Assembly (NCBI RefSeq): GCF_009720775.1
Contig: NZ_WNKW01000006.1
Span: forward strand, 1 to 64,000
From: Pseudoduganella danionis
Lineage (GTDB): Bacteria; Pseudomonadota; Gammaproteobacteria; Burkholderiales; Burkholderiaceae_D
Length of the DNA stretch: 64,000 nt
Reading direction: 5' to 3'
The notes beneath the pieces were generated by a model that did not search any database, was not told where the DNA came from, and saw nothing but the letters and a program-made list of their open reading frames with translations. This document shows positions 1 to 8,351 of this stretch, piece after piece; within the stretch, counting starts at the first letter, position 1, and each line of letters begins with the position of its first letter. The position numbers and the translations under genes are program-made.

Positions 1-116
1 TATTACTCACCCGTTCGCCACTCGCCACCAGAGCAAGCTCCGTGCTGCCGTTCGACTTGCATGTGTAAGGCATGCCGCCAGCGTTCAATCTGAGCCAGGA
101 TCAAACTCTTCAGTTT
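1..116 (-). rRNA. rrs: 16S ribosomal RNA, 5' end (partial)
   Basis: Read on the minus strand, the segment contains the universal 16S 5' motif AGAGTTTGATCCTGGCTCAG followed by the conserved ACACATGCAAGTCGAACG and GGCGAACGGGTGAGTAA blocks. Only the first ~116 nt are in the window; the gene continues off the left edge. The mature 5' end is placed by analogy with E. coli (AAA(C/T)TGAAGAG). The variable stretch after GTCGAACG, as I remember such sequences, fits Oxalobacteraceae. An rrn operon is expected to continue leftward with tRNAs, 23S and 5S. Confidence 0.98.
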
Positions 117-305
117 AATCTCTGTTTGTTTGCGATTTCTCGCACCGTTATTTTTAACGGGTCGCTCACTCAAAATACTGACAGTTCGCTTCTTTTACGA
201 AGCGTCCTATTTCAATTATTTCTTGTGAACATTTGATATTTTTTAAGTATCACGAAGACTAGCTTCGTGTGCACTTTCATCAAACGTCCACACTTATCGA
301 CTGTG

Positions 306-319
306 AATTTTTAAAGAAC
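306..319 (-). promoter_or_regulatory. rRNA leader boxA antitermination site
   Basis: On the minus strand this reads GTTCTTTAAAAATT, closely matching the E. coli rrn boxA (TGCTCTTTAACAATT). It lies between the rrn promoter and the 16S 5' end, where NusB/NusE (S10) load to make RNA polymerase resistant to Rho. The rest of the 117-381 leader is AT-rich and holds the 5' processing-stem sequence; no gene is seen in it. Confidence 0.85.
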
Positions 320-381
320 TCTTTGGCACTGCTTGCTGCGTTTCGACAAATCGTTTTGTTTGTCAGCAGCAGAGAAATGAG

Positions 382-410
382 ATTATGCAGGGATTTCTGG
401 AAGTCGTCAA
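382..410 (-). promoter_or_regulatory. rRNA operon P1-like promoter
   Basis: Minus-strand reading gives -35 TTGACG (405-410) and -10 CATAAT (382-387) with an exact 17-bp spacer, the strongest sigma-70 match in this region. It points into the 16S leader. It is about 265 bp before the mature 16S start and directly downstream of the crotonase gene. Confidence 0.85.
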
Positions 411-447
411 CCCTCGCTATGCAATTACTTGAAATGAATAGCGAGGG
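411..447 (-). repeat. 10-bp inverted repeat between crotonase gene and rrn promoter
   Basis: CCCTCGCTAT (411-420) and ATAGCGAGGG (438-447) are perfect inverted arms with a 17-nt loop. One arm abuts the -35 box of the rrn promoter, and the stem follows the crotonase stop codon by about 19 nt. It could terminate crotonase transcription or bind a factor upstream of the rrn promoter. There is no uridine run, so intrinsic termination is uncertain. Confidence 0.6.
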
Positions 448-466
448 ACTATCGACATCCGGCTAA

Positions 467-1243
467 TTACAGGCCGTCGAAATTCGGCGCACGTTTCTCC
501 AGGAAGGCATGCATGCCTTCTTTTTGAGCAGGCGTACCGAAGGCCGCCTGGAACAGACGGCGTTCGTAATTTACGCCTTCCGTCAGCGTGGTTTCAAAGG
601 CGCGGTTCACGGCGTCCTTGATCATCATGGCGACCGAGGTCGGCATAGCGGCGATCTGTTTGGCCGCCGTCAGCACTTCTTCGATCAGTTTGTCGGCTGG
701 CACCACGCGCGATACCAGACCGATGCGCTCGGCTTCTGCCGCGTCGATGGTGCGTGCAGTCAGTAGCAGATCCATGGCCTTGGCTTTACCGATGGTGCGC
801 GGCAGACGCTGGGTACCGCCCGCGCCCGGCGTCACGCCAACCTTGATTTCCGGCTGGCCGAATTTGGCCGTATCGGCCGCGATCAGGAAATCGCACATCA
901 TGGCCAGCTCGCAACCGCCGCCCAGCGCGTAGCCCGCTACAGCGCCCACCACCGGCTTACGGATGCGCAGGATATGTTCCCAGTTGCGGGTAATGTAGTT
1001 GTCGCGATAGGTATCGACATAGGTATAGTCAGCCATGGCAGCGATGTCGGCACCTGCAGCGAAAGCCTTCTCGCTACCCGTCAGCACGATGCAGCCGATC
1101 GCAGGGTCGGCATCGAACTTCTGCAGGGCATCGCCCAGTTCGTTCATCATGCGGTCGTTCAGGGCATTCAGCGCCTTGGGGCGATTCAAACGGATCAGTG
1201 CTACTTTCTCGTGCACTTCGACGATCAGGTCTTCATACTGCAT
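467..1243 (-). CDS. Enoyl-CoA hydratase (crotonase family)
   Basis: 258 residues, the usual length of a monofunctional enoyl-CoA hydratase, which hydrates trans-2-enoyl-CoA to 3-hydroxyacyl-CoA in beta-oxidation and related acyl-CoA degradation. The oxyanion-hole segments are visible (AAGADI near residues 62-67 and YALGGGCEL at 105-113). Both catalytic glutamates of the rat enzyme have equivalents: E112 in GGGCEL and E132 in FGQPEI. It is therefore probably an active hydratase rather than another crotonase. The start at 1243 is preceded by a good ribosome site (GGAGA). It is transcribed toward the rrn operon and is divergent from the MFS gene. Exact substrate (fatty acid or phenylacetate-type) cannot be read from sequence. 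Confidence 0.93.
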   Translation of the reverse strand: MQYEDLIVEVHEKVALIRLNRPKALNALNDRMMNELGDALQKFDADPAIGCIVLTGSEKAFAAGADIAAMADYTYVDTYRDNYITRNWEHILRIRKPVVGAVAGYALGGGCELAMMCDFLIAADTAKFGQPEIKVGVTPGAGGTQRLPRTIGKAKAMDLLLTARTIDAAEAERIGLVSRVVPADKLIEEVLTAAKQIAAMPTSVAMMIKDAVNRAFETTLTEGVNYERRLFQAAFGTPAQKEGMHAFLEKRAPNFDGL

Positions 1244-1414
1244 AGCTGTCTCCTAGATGGTGGGATATTTACTCTGCGATTGTAGCGCCTATCCGTTGCG
1301 CTGGTATCATAGTTCGTCCCGCCTAGATTATAGGAAGCCGCCATTCTGTCCGCCCTACGCCTCAAAGTTCAGCAATATCTGGAGCGTGATGCTCTACTGC
1401 GCAACGGGAATTTC

Positions 1415-2638
1415 GTGCGCTACTGGATCAGCGCCATCCTTAATGACTTCGGCAGCTATATCAGTGCACTCGCCCTGCCCTTGTGCTCCGCCATCCTGCT
1501 GCATGCCACGCCGGCCCAGATGGGCATACTGGGCGCCGCCTCCGCGATTCCGTTTGCCCTGCTGGCCTTGCCCACGGGCGTATTTCTTGATCGCCATCGC
1601 AAATTGCCGGTGCTACTGGCCAGCAAACTGGTGCAGGCACTGACACTGGGCAGCGTGCCGCTCGTCTATTGGCTAGGCCACCTGAGCATAGAGTGGATGT
1701 ATGGGGTGGCACTGATCAGCGGCTGCTGTTCACTGGTGGGAGGTGGTGCGGAGCAGATCTTCCTGACCAGCCTGATCGGCCGTGAACGCCTGATCGAAGC
1801 TCAGTCCAAGTTTGCCGCCGTTGATTCGGTGGCACGGGTGGTTGCGCCCGGCATCGCAGGGGTGTTGATACAGTGGCTTACCGCGCCGTTTGCCGTCATC
1901 GTCAATGCACTGGGCTTCATCTGCTCCATCCTCATCCTGCGCAATCTGAAGGCCAACGATCCCAAACCGGAACCCAGCAAGCAGCACATGCTGCGCGACA
2001 TACACGATGGCCTGCTATTCATCTGGCGCACACCGTTGCTGCGCACACTCGCATGGGGTGCGGGCATCTGGCATATGCTGTTCTACGGCTATGCCGCGCT
2101 CAGCGTCCTGTTCTGCACGCGCGAACTGGGCATGACGGCCGGTCTGTTGGGCATAGCGCAGATGGTAGGCGGCGTCGGCGTGCTACTCAGCTCCATCCTG
2201 GTCAGGCCGCTCAGCGCGCGCTATGGCCCGACCGGCGCCATGCTGACCGGTATAGGGCTGACAGCCTGCGCCTTTGCTGCCATGCCGGCCATTCCCGCCC
2301 ATCTGTTCGGCAGCGCCACGGGGAGTGCCGTCGCCAGCACTCTGGTCTCGCTGCTACTCGATTGCGGCGTGATGCTGTTCTTTATGCCATATATGACGCT
2401 ACGCCAGAAAGTCACACCGGACGCGTATCTGGGCCGCATGGTATCGACCATGCGCTTCCTCACGGTGGCCAGCGCTCCGGCAGGCGCACTGCTGGCCGGC
2501 TATCTGGGCGAGCACCTGAGCATACGTACGGGGCTGACCTGCGTCGCCGTAGGCGGCATTGCACTGACGCTGGCCATGGTATTTGCGCCAGCCCTCAGGA
2601 ACGTGCCCGAACATCTGGCGCCGGCACAGCCCTCCTGA
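1415..2638 (+). CDS. MFS transporter (EntS-like drug/siderophore exporter type)
   Basis: 407 residues, about twelve hydrophobic segments and a loop-2/3 major-facilitator signature (GVFLDRHRK near residues 52-60). It resembles the MFS_3 group that includes the enterobactin exporter EntS and macrolide efflux proteins. The C-terminal half has the matching conserved loop (DAYLGRMVSTMRF). The start is a GTG with a modest GGGA site upstream. The frame is open back to 1334 with plausible coding sequence (ALRLKVQQYLERDALLRNG) but has no ATG, GTG or TTG there, so translation might start at an unusual codon. Substrate unknown. Confidence 0.85.
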   Translation: MRYWISAILNDFGSYISALALPLCSAILLHATPAQMGILGAASAIPFALLALPTGVFLDRHRKLPVLLASKLVQALTLGSVPLVYWLGHLSIEWMYGVALISGCCSLVGGGAEQIFLTSLIGRERLIEAQSKFAAVDSVARVVAPGIAGVLIQWLTAPFAVIVNALGFICSILILRNLKANDPKPEPSKQHMLRDIHDGLLFIWRTPLLRTLAWGAGIWHMLFYGYAALSVLFCTRELGMTAGLLGIAQMVGGVGVLLSSILVRPLSARYGPTGAMLTGIGLTACAFAAMPAIPAHLFGSATGSAVASTLVSLLLDCGVMLFFMPYMTLRQKVTPDAYLGRMVSTMRFLTVASAPAGALLAGYLGEHLSIRTGLTCVAVGGIALTLAMVFAPALRNVPEHLAPAQPS

Positions 2639-2708
2639 AACGCGGCCTGTGCCGACGCGGTACCGCCAACGCGTTCCTGCGAGACAGCAGCGCCGGCACG
2701 CACAAGGT

Positions 2709-3920
2709 TTACTGCACTTGCTTGGGTAGCAGCACCCAGACATTGCCACGCTGCTTCATGCGGCCAGCATTTTCCGCCGCTTCAGTACCGAAACCAAAGA
2801 AGTAATCGACGCGGATGGCGCCACGGATAGCACCGCCCGTATCCTGCGCCATCACCAGCCGCTGCAACGGGATATCGCTGTTCGGCATGGTAGTCGAGAG
2901 GAATACGGGTGCACCGAGCGGCAGTTGCGATGCATCGATAGCGACCGAACGCGATGGCGTCAGCGGCACGCCCAGCGCACCTTTCGGACCGATTTTCGGA
3001 TCCGGCAGGCGCTCTTCTTTGAAGAACACATAGCTGGGATTCACATTGAACAGTTCCTGCATACGGGTAGGATGGCCAGCGATCCACGCCTTGATGCCTT
3101 GCGCCGACGCCTGCTCCAGCGTCAGCTCGCCCTTCTCCACCAAATATTTGCCGATGGATTTATACGGATGGCCGTTCTGGTCAGCATAAGCTACGCGCAC
3201 TGTCTCCTTGCTATCGGTCAGTTGCACGCGGCCCGAACCCTGCACCTGCAGGAAGAACGATTCGACCGGATCATCTACCCACAGCAGCTCCTTGCCGCCG
3301 AAGTCAGCTTTCTCGATATCGGCGCGGGTGGCATACGGCACCAGCTTCTTGCCCACCACCTTGCCGCGCAGCCGCATACCCTTCAGTTCCGGATACACGC
3401 TGGCCAGATCGACGGTGATCATATCGTCCGGCACCTTGTAGAGCGGGGTCTGGTACGGGCCGCCTTTTTTGCGGGCGCCGCGCAGCAGCGGCTCGTAATA
3501 GCCCGTCACCAGTCCTTCATTGGCACCGTCGGGCGCGATCACCTGATTCGGCTCCATGAACGCTTCGAAGAACGTGCGGATTGCCTGCTCATCGCCGCTG
3601 TTCACACTGCGCGCGATGCTGCAGGATTCCTTCCAGTTGGCCTGCTTGGCCAACACAGAACACGAGGACAGGAAGGCCGGCCACGCTGCGCGCAGGTCAT
3701 CCTTGTCCCAGCCCGGCAAGGCGCTGAACGGTGCTGGCACTAGCTGCATCACGGCCGGCTTGGCCGGTGCCGGCGTGGGCTCCGGTGTAGGCACCGGCAC
3801 CGGGACCGGCGTGACCGGAGCGCGGCTGGTATCGGGCGGCAGCGGGGTCGAGGTACAGGCAGCTAAAGCCAGCGCGACGAGAGTGAGCGGAACAGGTAGA
3901 CTACGGCGTGTAAAGAACAT
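2709..3920 (-). CDS. mltA: Membrane-bound lytic murein transglycosylase A
   Basis: 403 residues from the ATG at 3920. That start gives a classical lipoprotein signal (basic MFFTRRS, hydrophobic core, lipobox LAAC, then a Pro-rich linker), so it is preferred over starts further upstream. The mature part has the MltA double-psi barrel with the conserved GLVTGYYEP and FFLQVQGSGR segments. The C-terminal 3D domain ends in the motif QDTGGAIRG and VDYFFGFG. The enzyme cleaves the MurNAc-GlcNAc bond of peptidoglycan, leaving 1,6-anhydro ends, and is anchored in the outer membrane. It lies only 10 bp from the divergent small-protein gene. Confidence 0.95.
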   Translation of the reverse strand: MFFTRRSLPVPLTLVALALAACTSTPLPPDTSRAPVTPVPVPVPTPEPTPAPAKPAVMQLVPAPFSALPGWDKDDLRAAWPAFLSSCSVLAKQANWKESCSIARSVNSGDEQAIRTFFEAFMEPNQVIAPDGANEGLVTGYYEPLLRGARKKGGPYQTPLYKVPDDMITVDLASVYPELKGMRLRGKVVGKKLVPYATRADIEKADFGGKELLWVDDPVESFFLQVQGSGRVQLTDSKETVRVAYADQNGHPYKSIGKYLVEKGELTLEQASAQGIKAWIAGHPTRMQELFNVNPSYVFFKEERLPDPKIGPKGALGVPLTPSRSVAIDASQLPLGAPVFLSTTMPNSDIPLQRLVMAQDTGGAIRGAIRVDYFFGFGTEAAENAGRMKQRGNVWVLLPKQVQ

Positions 3921-3930
3921 AAGGACTGTT

Positions 3931-4059
3931 ATGTGGATATTGATGATAGAAGCATGCGTGGCGTTTTTCCTGCTGGTGTTCATCGTCTGGTGGACCATGT
4001 ATGCACCTAAACCCAAACCGCGCGATGAGGACAAGACGCAGCAGGACGATCAGCCTTGA
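3931..4059 (+). CDS. Small single-pass membrane protein (42 aa)
   Basis: The ATG is preceded by a clear AAGGA site (3921-3925). The product has one strong membrane segment near residues 2-23 (MIEACVAFFLLVFIVWW) and a short charged tail (PKPKPRDEDKTQQDD). I believe similar small proteins sit next to mltA or apaG in other Oxalobacteraceae, but this is memory. Function unknown. The gene is divergent from mltA with its ribosome site immediately next to the mltA start codon, so each promoter must lie in or near the other gene. Confidence 0.7.
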   Translation: MWILMIEACVAFFLLVFIVWWTMYAPKPKPRDEDKTQQDDQP

Positions 4060-4080
4060 AGCGTCCGGCTTAGCGCCGGT

Positions 4081-4455
4081 TCAGTGCAGGGTGCGTGGCA
4101 GTGACAGCACGAATTCCGGTATTGGCACTTCGAAGCGGTGGCCATTTTCCGCCACGCAGAAGTATTCGCCATACATGGAGCCCTGCTGGGTGCGCAGCGC
4201 CGTACCGCTGGTATATTCGAACTGTTCGCCCGGCTGCAGCAGCGGCTGATGGCCCACCACGCCGAGGCCGCTGACCTCTTCCTTGTGGTTGTTGGCATCC
4301 GTGATGACCCAGTGGCGCGAGATCAGCTGGGCGGCCACCGTACCGGTATTCTTGATCGTGATCGAGTAGGTGAACACGAAATTGGTACGTTCAGGGTCGG
4401 ACTGCTCCGGCAGATACTGGGTTCTGACCGTCACCGTCATTTCATAAGTGGCCAT
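4081..4455 (-). CDS. apaG: ApaG protein (DUF525)
   Basis: 124 residues, the normal ApaG length, forming a fibronectin-III-like beta sandwich. Family landmarks are ITIKNTGTVAAQLISRHWVITD near residues 31-53, VSGLGVVGHQP near 60-70 and GSMYGEYFCV near 92-101. ApaG is linked to Co/Mg resistance and Ap4A metabolism in enterobacteria; its biochemical role is unsettled. The start has a good upstream site (AAGGAATTTGA). It is divergent from rpe across about 180 bp. Confidence 0.95.
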   Translation of the reverse strand: MATYEMTVTVRTQYLPEQSDPERTNFVFTYSITIKNTGTVAAQLISRHWVITDANNHKEEVSGLGVVGHQPLLQPGEQFEYTSGTALRTQQGSMYGEYFCVAENGHRFEVPIPEFVLSLPRTLH

Positions 4456-4636
4456 TCAAATTCCTTAAATCGGGGCGAGTGCACTGGCACTCTCAGCAAG
4501 CTTGGCGATTGTATATCGCCAGACTGTCATTGCACCCCAAATTGCCCCCGTATGCAAGGACGACGCGCCTGAAAACAGGCGCACAGGCGCTGTGCAGCGT
4601 AAAATAGCGCATCTTTTTTTAATGCAGGCCCATCCC

Positions 4637-5302
4637 ATGTCCAATTTCCGCATCGCTCCCAGCATTCTGTCCGCCGACTTCGCCCGTCTGGGCGAGGAAG
4701 TGCGTAACGTCGTCAGCGCTGGCGCCGACATTATCCACTTCGACGTCATGGATAACCATTACGTGCCCAACCTGACCATAGGCCCTATGGTGTGCCAGGC
4801 CATCCGCCCGCACGTGGACGTGCCTATCGACGTGCACCTGATGGTGAAGCCGGTGGACCGCATCATTCCTGACTTCGCCAAGGCCGGCGCCAACATCATC
4901 ACCTTCCATCCGGAAGCATCGGAACATGTCGACCGCAGCCTGCAACTGATCCGCGACCATGGCTGCAAAGCCGGTCTGGTGTTCAATCCGGGCACGCCGC
5001 TGCACTATCTGGATCACGTGATGGACAAGATCGACATGATCCTGATTATGTCCGTCAATCCCGGCTTCGGCGGTCAGTCCTTCATCCCCGAAGCGCTGAA
5101 AAAGATCGCGCTGGCACGCCGCAAGATCGACGAATCGGGCCGCGACATCATGCTGGAAGTCGATGGCGGCATCAAGATCGACAACATCGCCGCCGCCGCT
5201 GCAGCCGGCGCCGACACCTTCGTGGCCGGCTCGGCCATCTTCGGCCAGCCTGACTACAAGGCCGTGATCGACGCCATGCGCGCCAATCTGGCCAAGGTGT
5301 AA
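4637..5302 (+). CDS. rpe: Ribulose-phosphate 3-epimerase
   Basis: 221 residues, a TIM-barrel enzyme interconverting ribulose 5-phosphate and xylulose 5-phosphate in the pentose phosphate pathway. Metal and catalytic residues are all present: H34 and D36 (HFDVMD), H67 (DVHLMV) and D176 (VDGGI). The start at 4637 gives the family N-terminus SNFRIAPSILSADF; the frame is open further upstream but that part does not look like protein. Upstream, 4565-4582 is a perfect 7-bp hairpin and 4587-4610 a 5-bp stem followed by seven T, possibly a terminator or leader structure. It overlaps nothing but is 2 nt from gph, so the two are co-translated. Confidence 0.97.
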   Translation: MSNFRIAPSILSADFARLGEEVRNVVSAGADIIHFDVMDNHYVPNLTIGPMVCQAIRPHVDVPIDVHLMVKPVDRIIPDFAKAGANIITFHPEASEHVDRSLQLIRDHGCKAGLVFNPGTPLHYLDHVMDKIDMILIMSVNPGFGGQSFIPEALKKIALARRKIDESGRDIMLEVDGGIKIDNIAAAAAAGADTFVAGSAIFGQPDYKAVIDAMRANLAKV

Positions 5303-5304
5303 GC

Positions 5305-5988
5305 ATGAGTGTGCTGGCAGGCGTACGCGCCGCAATCATCGACCTCGACGGCACCATGCTGGACACGATTCCCGACTTCCACGTCGCGATCAACAGCATG
5401 CGTGAAGAACTGGGCCTCGCCCCTATCACCCAGGAACAGATTACGCTGATGGTGGGTAAAGGTTCGGAAAACCTGATCCGCGCCGTACTGGCGCTCGATC
5501 TGGCAGCCGATCAGGTCGAGGCGAAGTTTACCCAGGCGATGGACGCCTACCAGCGCCACTACTTACGCATCAACGGTCAATTCAGCAGCCTGTATCCCGA
5601 GGTGCTGGAAGGCCTGAGTGCGCTAAAACAACAAGGCCTGCGGCTGGCCTGCGTGACCAATAAACCGATCAGCTTCACCACTCCGCTGCTGGCCGCCAAA
5701 GGCTTGAGCAGCTATTTCGAGGTGGTGTACGGCGGCGATTCGCTGGCGCGCAAAAAACCCGATCCCCTGCCGTTGCAGACGGTCTGCGCCGATTTCGGCC
5801 TGCCGGCCGCACAGGTAGTGGCCATCGGCGACTCGTCGAATGACGCGCAAGCCGCACGGGCAGCGGGTTGCCCGGTGCTGACGGTACCTTACGGCTACAA
5901 TCACGGAGAGGCTATACACACCATCGATTCCGATGGTATAGTAGACACGCTGCTATCCGCAGCGACTTTGATTCGTTCGCAAAATTAA
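5305..5988 (+). CDS. gph: Phosphoglycolate phosphatase
   Basis: 227 residues, a HAD-superfamily enzyme dephosphorylating 2-phosphoglycolate. The HAD nucleophile motif is DLDGT (residues 13-17, D13 and D15). Motif II lies in ACVTNK and motif III/IV in KPDPLPL and GDSSND. The cap domain length fits the Gph type. It begins 2 nt after the rpe stop, and the rpe-gph-trp order is a conserved Burkholderiales arrangement. The trp leader starts 26 nt after its stop, so trp transcription may include read-through from this operon. Confidence 0.95.
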   Translation: MSVLAGVRAAIIDLDGTMLDTIPDFHVAINSMREELGLAPITQEQITLMVGKGSENLIRAVLALDLAADQVEAKFTQAMDAYQRHYLRINGQFSSLYPEVLEGLSALKQQGLRLACVTNKPISFTTPLLAAKGLSSYFEVVYGGDSLARKKPDPLPLQTVCADFGLPAAQVVAIGDSSNDAQAARAAGCPVLTVPYGYNHGEAIHTIDSDGIVDTLLSAATLIRSQN

Positions 5989-6014
5989 CCTTAGCTGAAC
6001 CAACGCTGACCGTA

Positions 6015-6101
6015 ATGTCTCTGTTCAAAAAACACCAAGTCAACCAAACCGGCGCGATTGAGGCCTGGCTTTGGCGACGCTGGCAATCCTGGCAAAACTA
6101 A
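6015..6101 (+). CDS. trpL: trp leader peptide (28 aa, four Trp codons)
   Basis: A 28-residue reading frame ends in AWLWRRWQSWQN. Its four UGG codons (6066, 6072, 6081, 6090) fall within 27 nt, far above chance. It sits between gph and trpE and is followed 13 nt later by an intrinsic terminator. This is the architecture of ribosome-mediated trp attenuation: stalling at Trp codons when charged tRNA-Trp is scarce prevents terminator formation. The ribosome site is weak. Which leader segment forms the antiterminator was not resolved by eye. Confidence 0.88.
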   Translation: MSLFKKHQVNQTGAIEAWLWRRWQSWQN

Positions 6102-6114
6102 GCCGAACTGATTG

Positions 6115-6143
6115 CTGTTGCGCTGCTGCGCGACAGGTTTTTT
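6115..6143 (+). terminator. trp attenuator (intrinsic terminator)
   Basis: Arms CTGTTGCGC (6115-6123) and GCGCGACAG (6128-6136) form a 9-bp stem with one G-U pair and a TGCT tetraloop, followed by G and six T (6138-6143). It lies between the Trp-rich leader peptide and trpE, so it is the expected attenuator of the trpEGDC genes. Confidence 0.9.
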
Positions 6144-6199
6144 GAACCACCACCGCCTGTACCACATCCATCGCTCTACAGGCGGCATGGAGAACAGAC

Positions 6200-7696
6200 A
6201 TGACCGAACTCGAATTCAAATCGTTGGCCACCGACGGCTACAACCGCATCCCTCTGATCGCCGAAGCTTTTGCCGATCTCGAAACCCCGCTCACGCTGTA
6301 CCTGAAACTGGCCCAGACCCAGAACGCCGGCAAGAACACCTTCCTGCTGGAGTCGGTCGTGGGTGGCGAGCGTTTCGGCCGCTACTCCTTTATCGGTCTG
6401 CCGGCTACCACGGTGCTGCGCACCTTCGGCCACCGCACCGAGATCGTCAAGAACGGCACGGTGATCGAGACGCATGAAGGTAATCCGCTCGACTTTATCG
6501 AAAGCTATCAGAAACGCTTCAAGGTCGCGCTGCGCCCCGGCATGCCGCGCTTCTGCGGCGGTCTGGCTGGCTACTTTGGCTACGACACGGTGCGCCATAT
6601 CGAGAAAACGCTGGCCAACACCCAGCCGAAAGATGATCTGGGCCTGCCCGACATCCAGTTGATGGTGACGGAAGAACTGGCCGTGATCGACAACCTGTCC
6701 GGCAAACTGTATCTGATCGTGTATGCCGATCCGACCCAGCCGGAAGCTTATTCCAAAGGCCGTCAGCGCCTGAAAGACCTGCGCATGATGCTGCGCCGTG
6801 GCGTTGACGCGCCAGTCACCAGCGCTTCCGTGCGCACCGAAGCGATCCGCGAATTCGCCAAGGAAGACTATCTGAAAGCCGTGGAGCGCGCCCATGAATA
6901 CGTGATGGCTGGTGATCTGATGCAGGTGCAGATCGGCCAGCGCATCCGCAAGCCGTATGTGGATTCGCCGCTGACGCTGTACCGCGCGCTGCGTTCGCTG
7001 AACCCGTCGCCGTATATGTACTTCTACAATTTCGGCGATATGCAGATTGTGGGCGCCTCGCCGGAAATCCTGGTGCGTAACGAGACCCTGCCGGACGGCG
7101 AAAAGCGCGTGACGCTGCGCCCGATTGCCGGCACCCGCCCGCGCGGTTCGACCCCGGAACGCGACGCCGAACTGGCCACCGAACTGCTGGCCGATCCGAA
7201 AGAAATCGCCGAACACGTGATGCTGATCGATCTGGCGCGCAATGATCTGGGCCGCATCTCCGACATCGGCACGGTGAAAGTCACCGACCGTCTGGTGATC
7301 GAAAAGTACTCGCACGTACAGCACATCGTCTCCAACGTGGAAGGCAAGCTGAAATCCGGCCTGTCCAATCTCGACGTGCTGCGCGCTACCTTCCCGGCTG
7401 GCACGCTGACGGGCGCACCGAAAGTGCGTGCCATGGAAATCATCGACGAACTGGAAATCTCCAAGCGCGGCATCTACGGCGGCGCCTGCGGCTACCTGTC
7501 CTTCGGCGGCGAAATGGATGTGGCGATTGCCATCCGCACTGGCGTAATCAAGGACGGCATGCTGTATGTGCAGGCCGCCGCCGGCATCGTCGCCGACTCG
7601 ATACCGGAAATGGAATGGCAGGAAACTGAAAACAAGGCGCGCGCCGTGCTGCGCGCTGCCGAACAAGTGCAAGATGGTCTGGATGGGGAGTACTAA
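6200..7696 (+). CDS. trpE: Anthranilate synthase component I
   Basis: 498 residues, typical TrpE. It converts chorismate plus ammonia (from TrpG) to anthranilate and pyruvate, the first committed step of tryptophan synthesis. The C-terminal chorismate-binding domain has the hallmark segments IAGTRPRGSTPERD, HVMLIDLARND, FPAGTLTGAPKVRAM and GGACGYLSF. The N-terminal half carries the Trp feedback-binding region (LLESVVGGERFGRYSFIG). A ribosome site (GGAG) precedes the ATG. The trpG start follows 1 nt after its stop, consistent with equimolar subunit production. Confidence 0.97.
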   Translation: MTELEFKSLATDGYNRIPLIAEAFADLETPLTLYLKLAQTQNAGKNTFLLESVVGGERFGRYSFIGLPATTVLRTFGHRTEIVKNGTVIETHEGNPLDFIESYQKRFKVALRPGMPRFCGGLAGYFGYDTVRHIEKTLANTQPKDDLGLPDIQLMVTEELAVIDNLSGKLYLIVYADPTQPEAYSKGRQRLKDLRMMLRRGVDAPVTSASVRTEAIREFAKEDYLKAVERAHEYVMAGDLMQVQIGQRIRKPYVDSPLTLYRALRSLNPSPYMYFYNFGDMQIVGASPEILVRNETLPDGEKRVTLRPIAGTRPRGSTPERDAELATELLADPKEIAEHVMLIDLARNDLGRISDIGTVKVTDRLVIEKYSHVQHIVSNVEGKLKSGLSNLDVLRATFPAGTLTGAPKVRAMEIIDELEISKRGIYGGACGYLSFGGEMDVAIAIRTGVIKDGMLYVQAAAGIVADSIPEMEWQETENKARAVLRAAEQVQDGLDGEY

Positions 7697-7697
7697 G

Positions 7698-8261
7698 ATG
7701 CTGCTAATGATCGACAACTACGACTCCTTCACCTACAACATCGTGCAGTATTTCGGCGAACTGGGCGAAGACGTGCGGGTCTACCGCAACGACGAAATCA
7801 CGATTGAAGAAATCGAAGCCCTCAATCCCGACCACATCTGCATCTCGCCGGGCCCTAAAGACCCGGCGCAGGCAGGCATCTCCATCGCAGTGCTCAAGCA
7901 CTTCGCTGGCAAGAAACCGATACTGGGCGTCTGCCTCGGCCATCAGGCCATAGGCGAAGCCTTTGGCGGAAAAGTTATCCGCGCCAAGCAGGTCATGCAT
8001 GGCAAAACCTCTCTCATCGCGCATACCGGCGTGGGCGTATTCAAGAATCTGCCCTCGCCTTTCACAGTGATCCGCTATCACTCGCTGGCCATCGAACGCA
8101 GCTCGCTGCCGGCCTGCCTGGAAGTGACGGCATGGACCGACGACGGCGAAATCATGGGCGTGCGCCACAAGGAATACGACATCGAGGGCGTGCAGTTCCA
8201 CCCCGAGTCCATCCTGTCGGAACACGGTCACGCACTGCTGAAAAACTTCCTGGTTCGTTAA
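7698..8261 (+). CDS. trpG: Anthranilate synthase component II (glutamine amidotransferase)
   Basis: 187 residues, class I glutamine amidotransferase that hydrolyses glutamine and passes ammonia to TrpE. The catalytic triad is visible: C79 (GVCLGHQ), H168 and E170 (FHPES). The ATG at 7698 gives the family start MLLMIDNYDSFTYN, so the longer frame overlapping trpE is rejected. A GCGCGC hairpin with a 5-nt loop (8270-8286) lies in the 90-bp gap before trpD. The gene may also serve folate synthesis (PabA role), as in many bacteria with one copy. Confidence 0.97.
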   Translation: MLLMIDNYDSFTYNIVQYFGELGEDVRVYRNDEITIEEIEALNPDHICISPGPKDPAQAGISIAVLKHFAGKKPILGVCLGHQAIGEAFGGKVIRAKQVMHGKTSLIAHTGVGVFKNLPSPFTVIRYHSLAIERSSLPACLEVTAWTDDGEIMGVRHKEYDIEGVQFHPESILSEHGHALLKNFLVR

Positions 8262-8351
8262 GGCTGGCGGCGCGCTGCGTGCGCGCTGCTGTCTGCGTCC
8301 GCAAGGGCGACGTTAACTGACTATCTGTGCCAAATTATTGCGAGGATTGCC

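Noticed and set aside
3921..4034. Longer MltA start
   Set aside because: It would place 38 residues before a clear lipoprotein signal and overlap the small gene's coding strand.
6176..7717. 513-codon minus-strand frame opposite trpE
   Set aside because: GC-rich shadow of trpE with no domain; it would cross the attenuator boundary.
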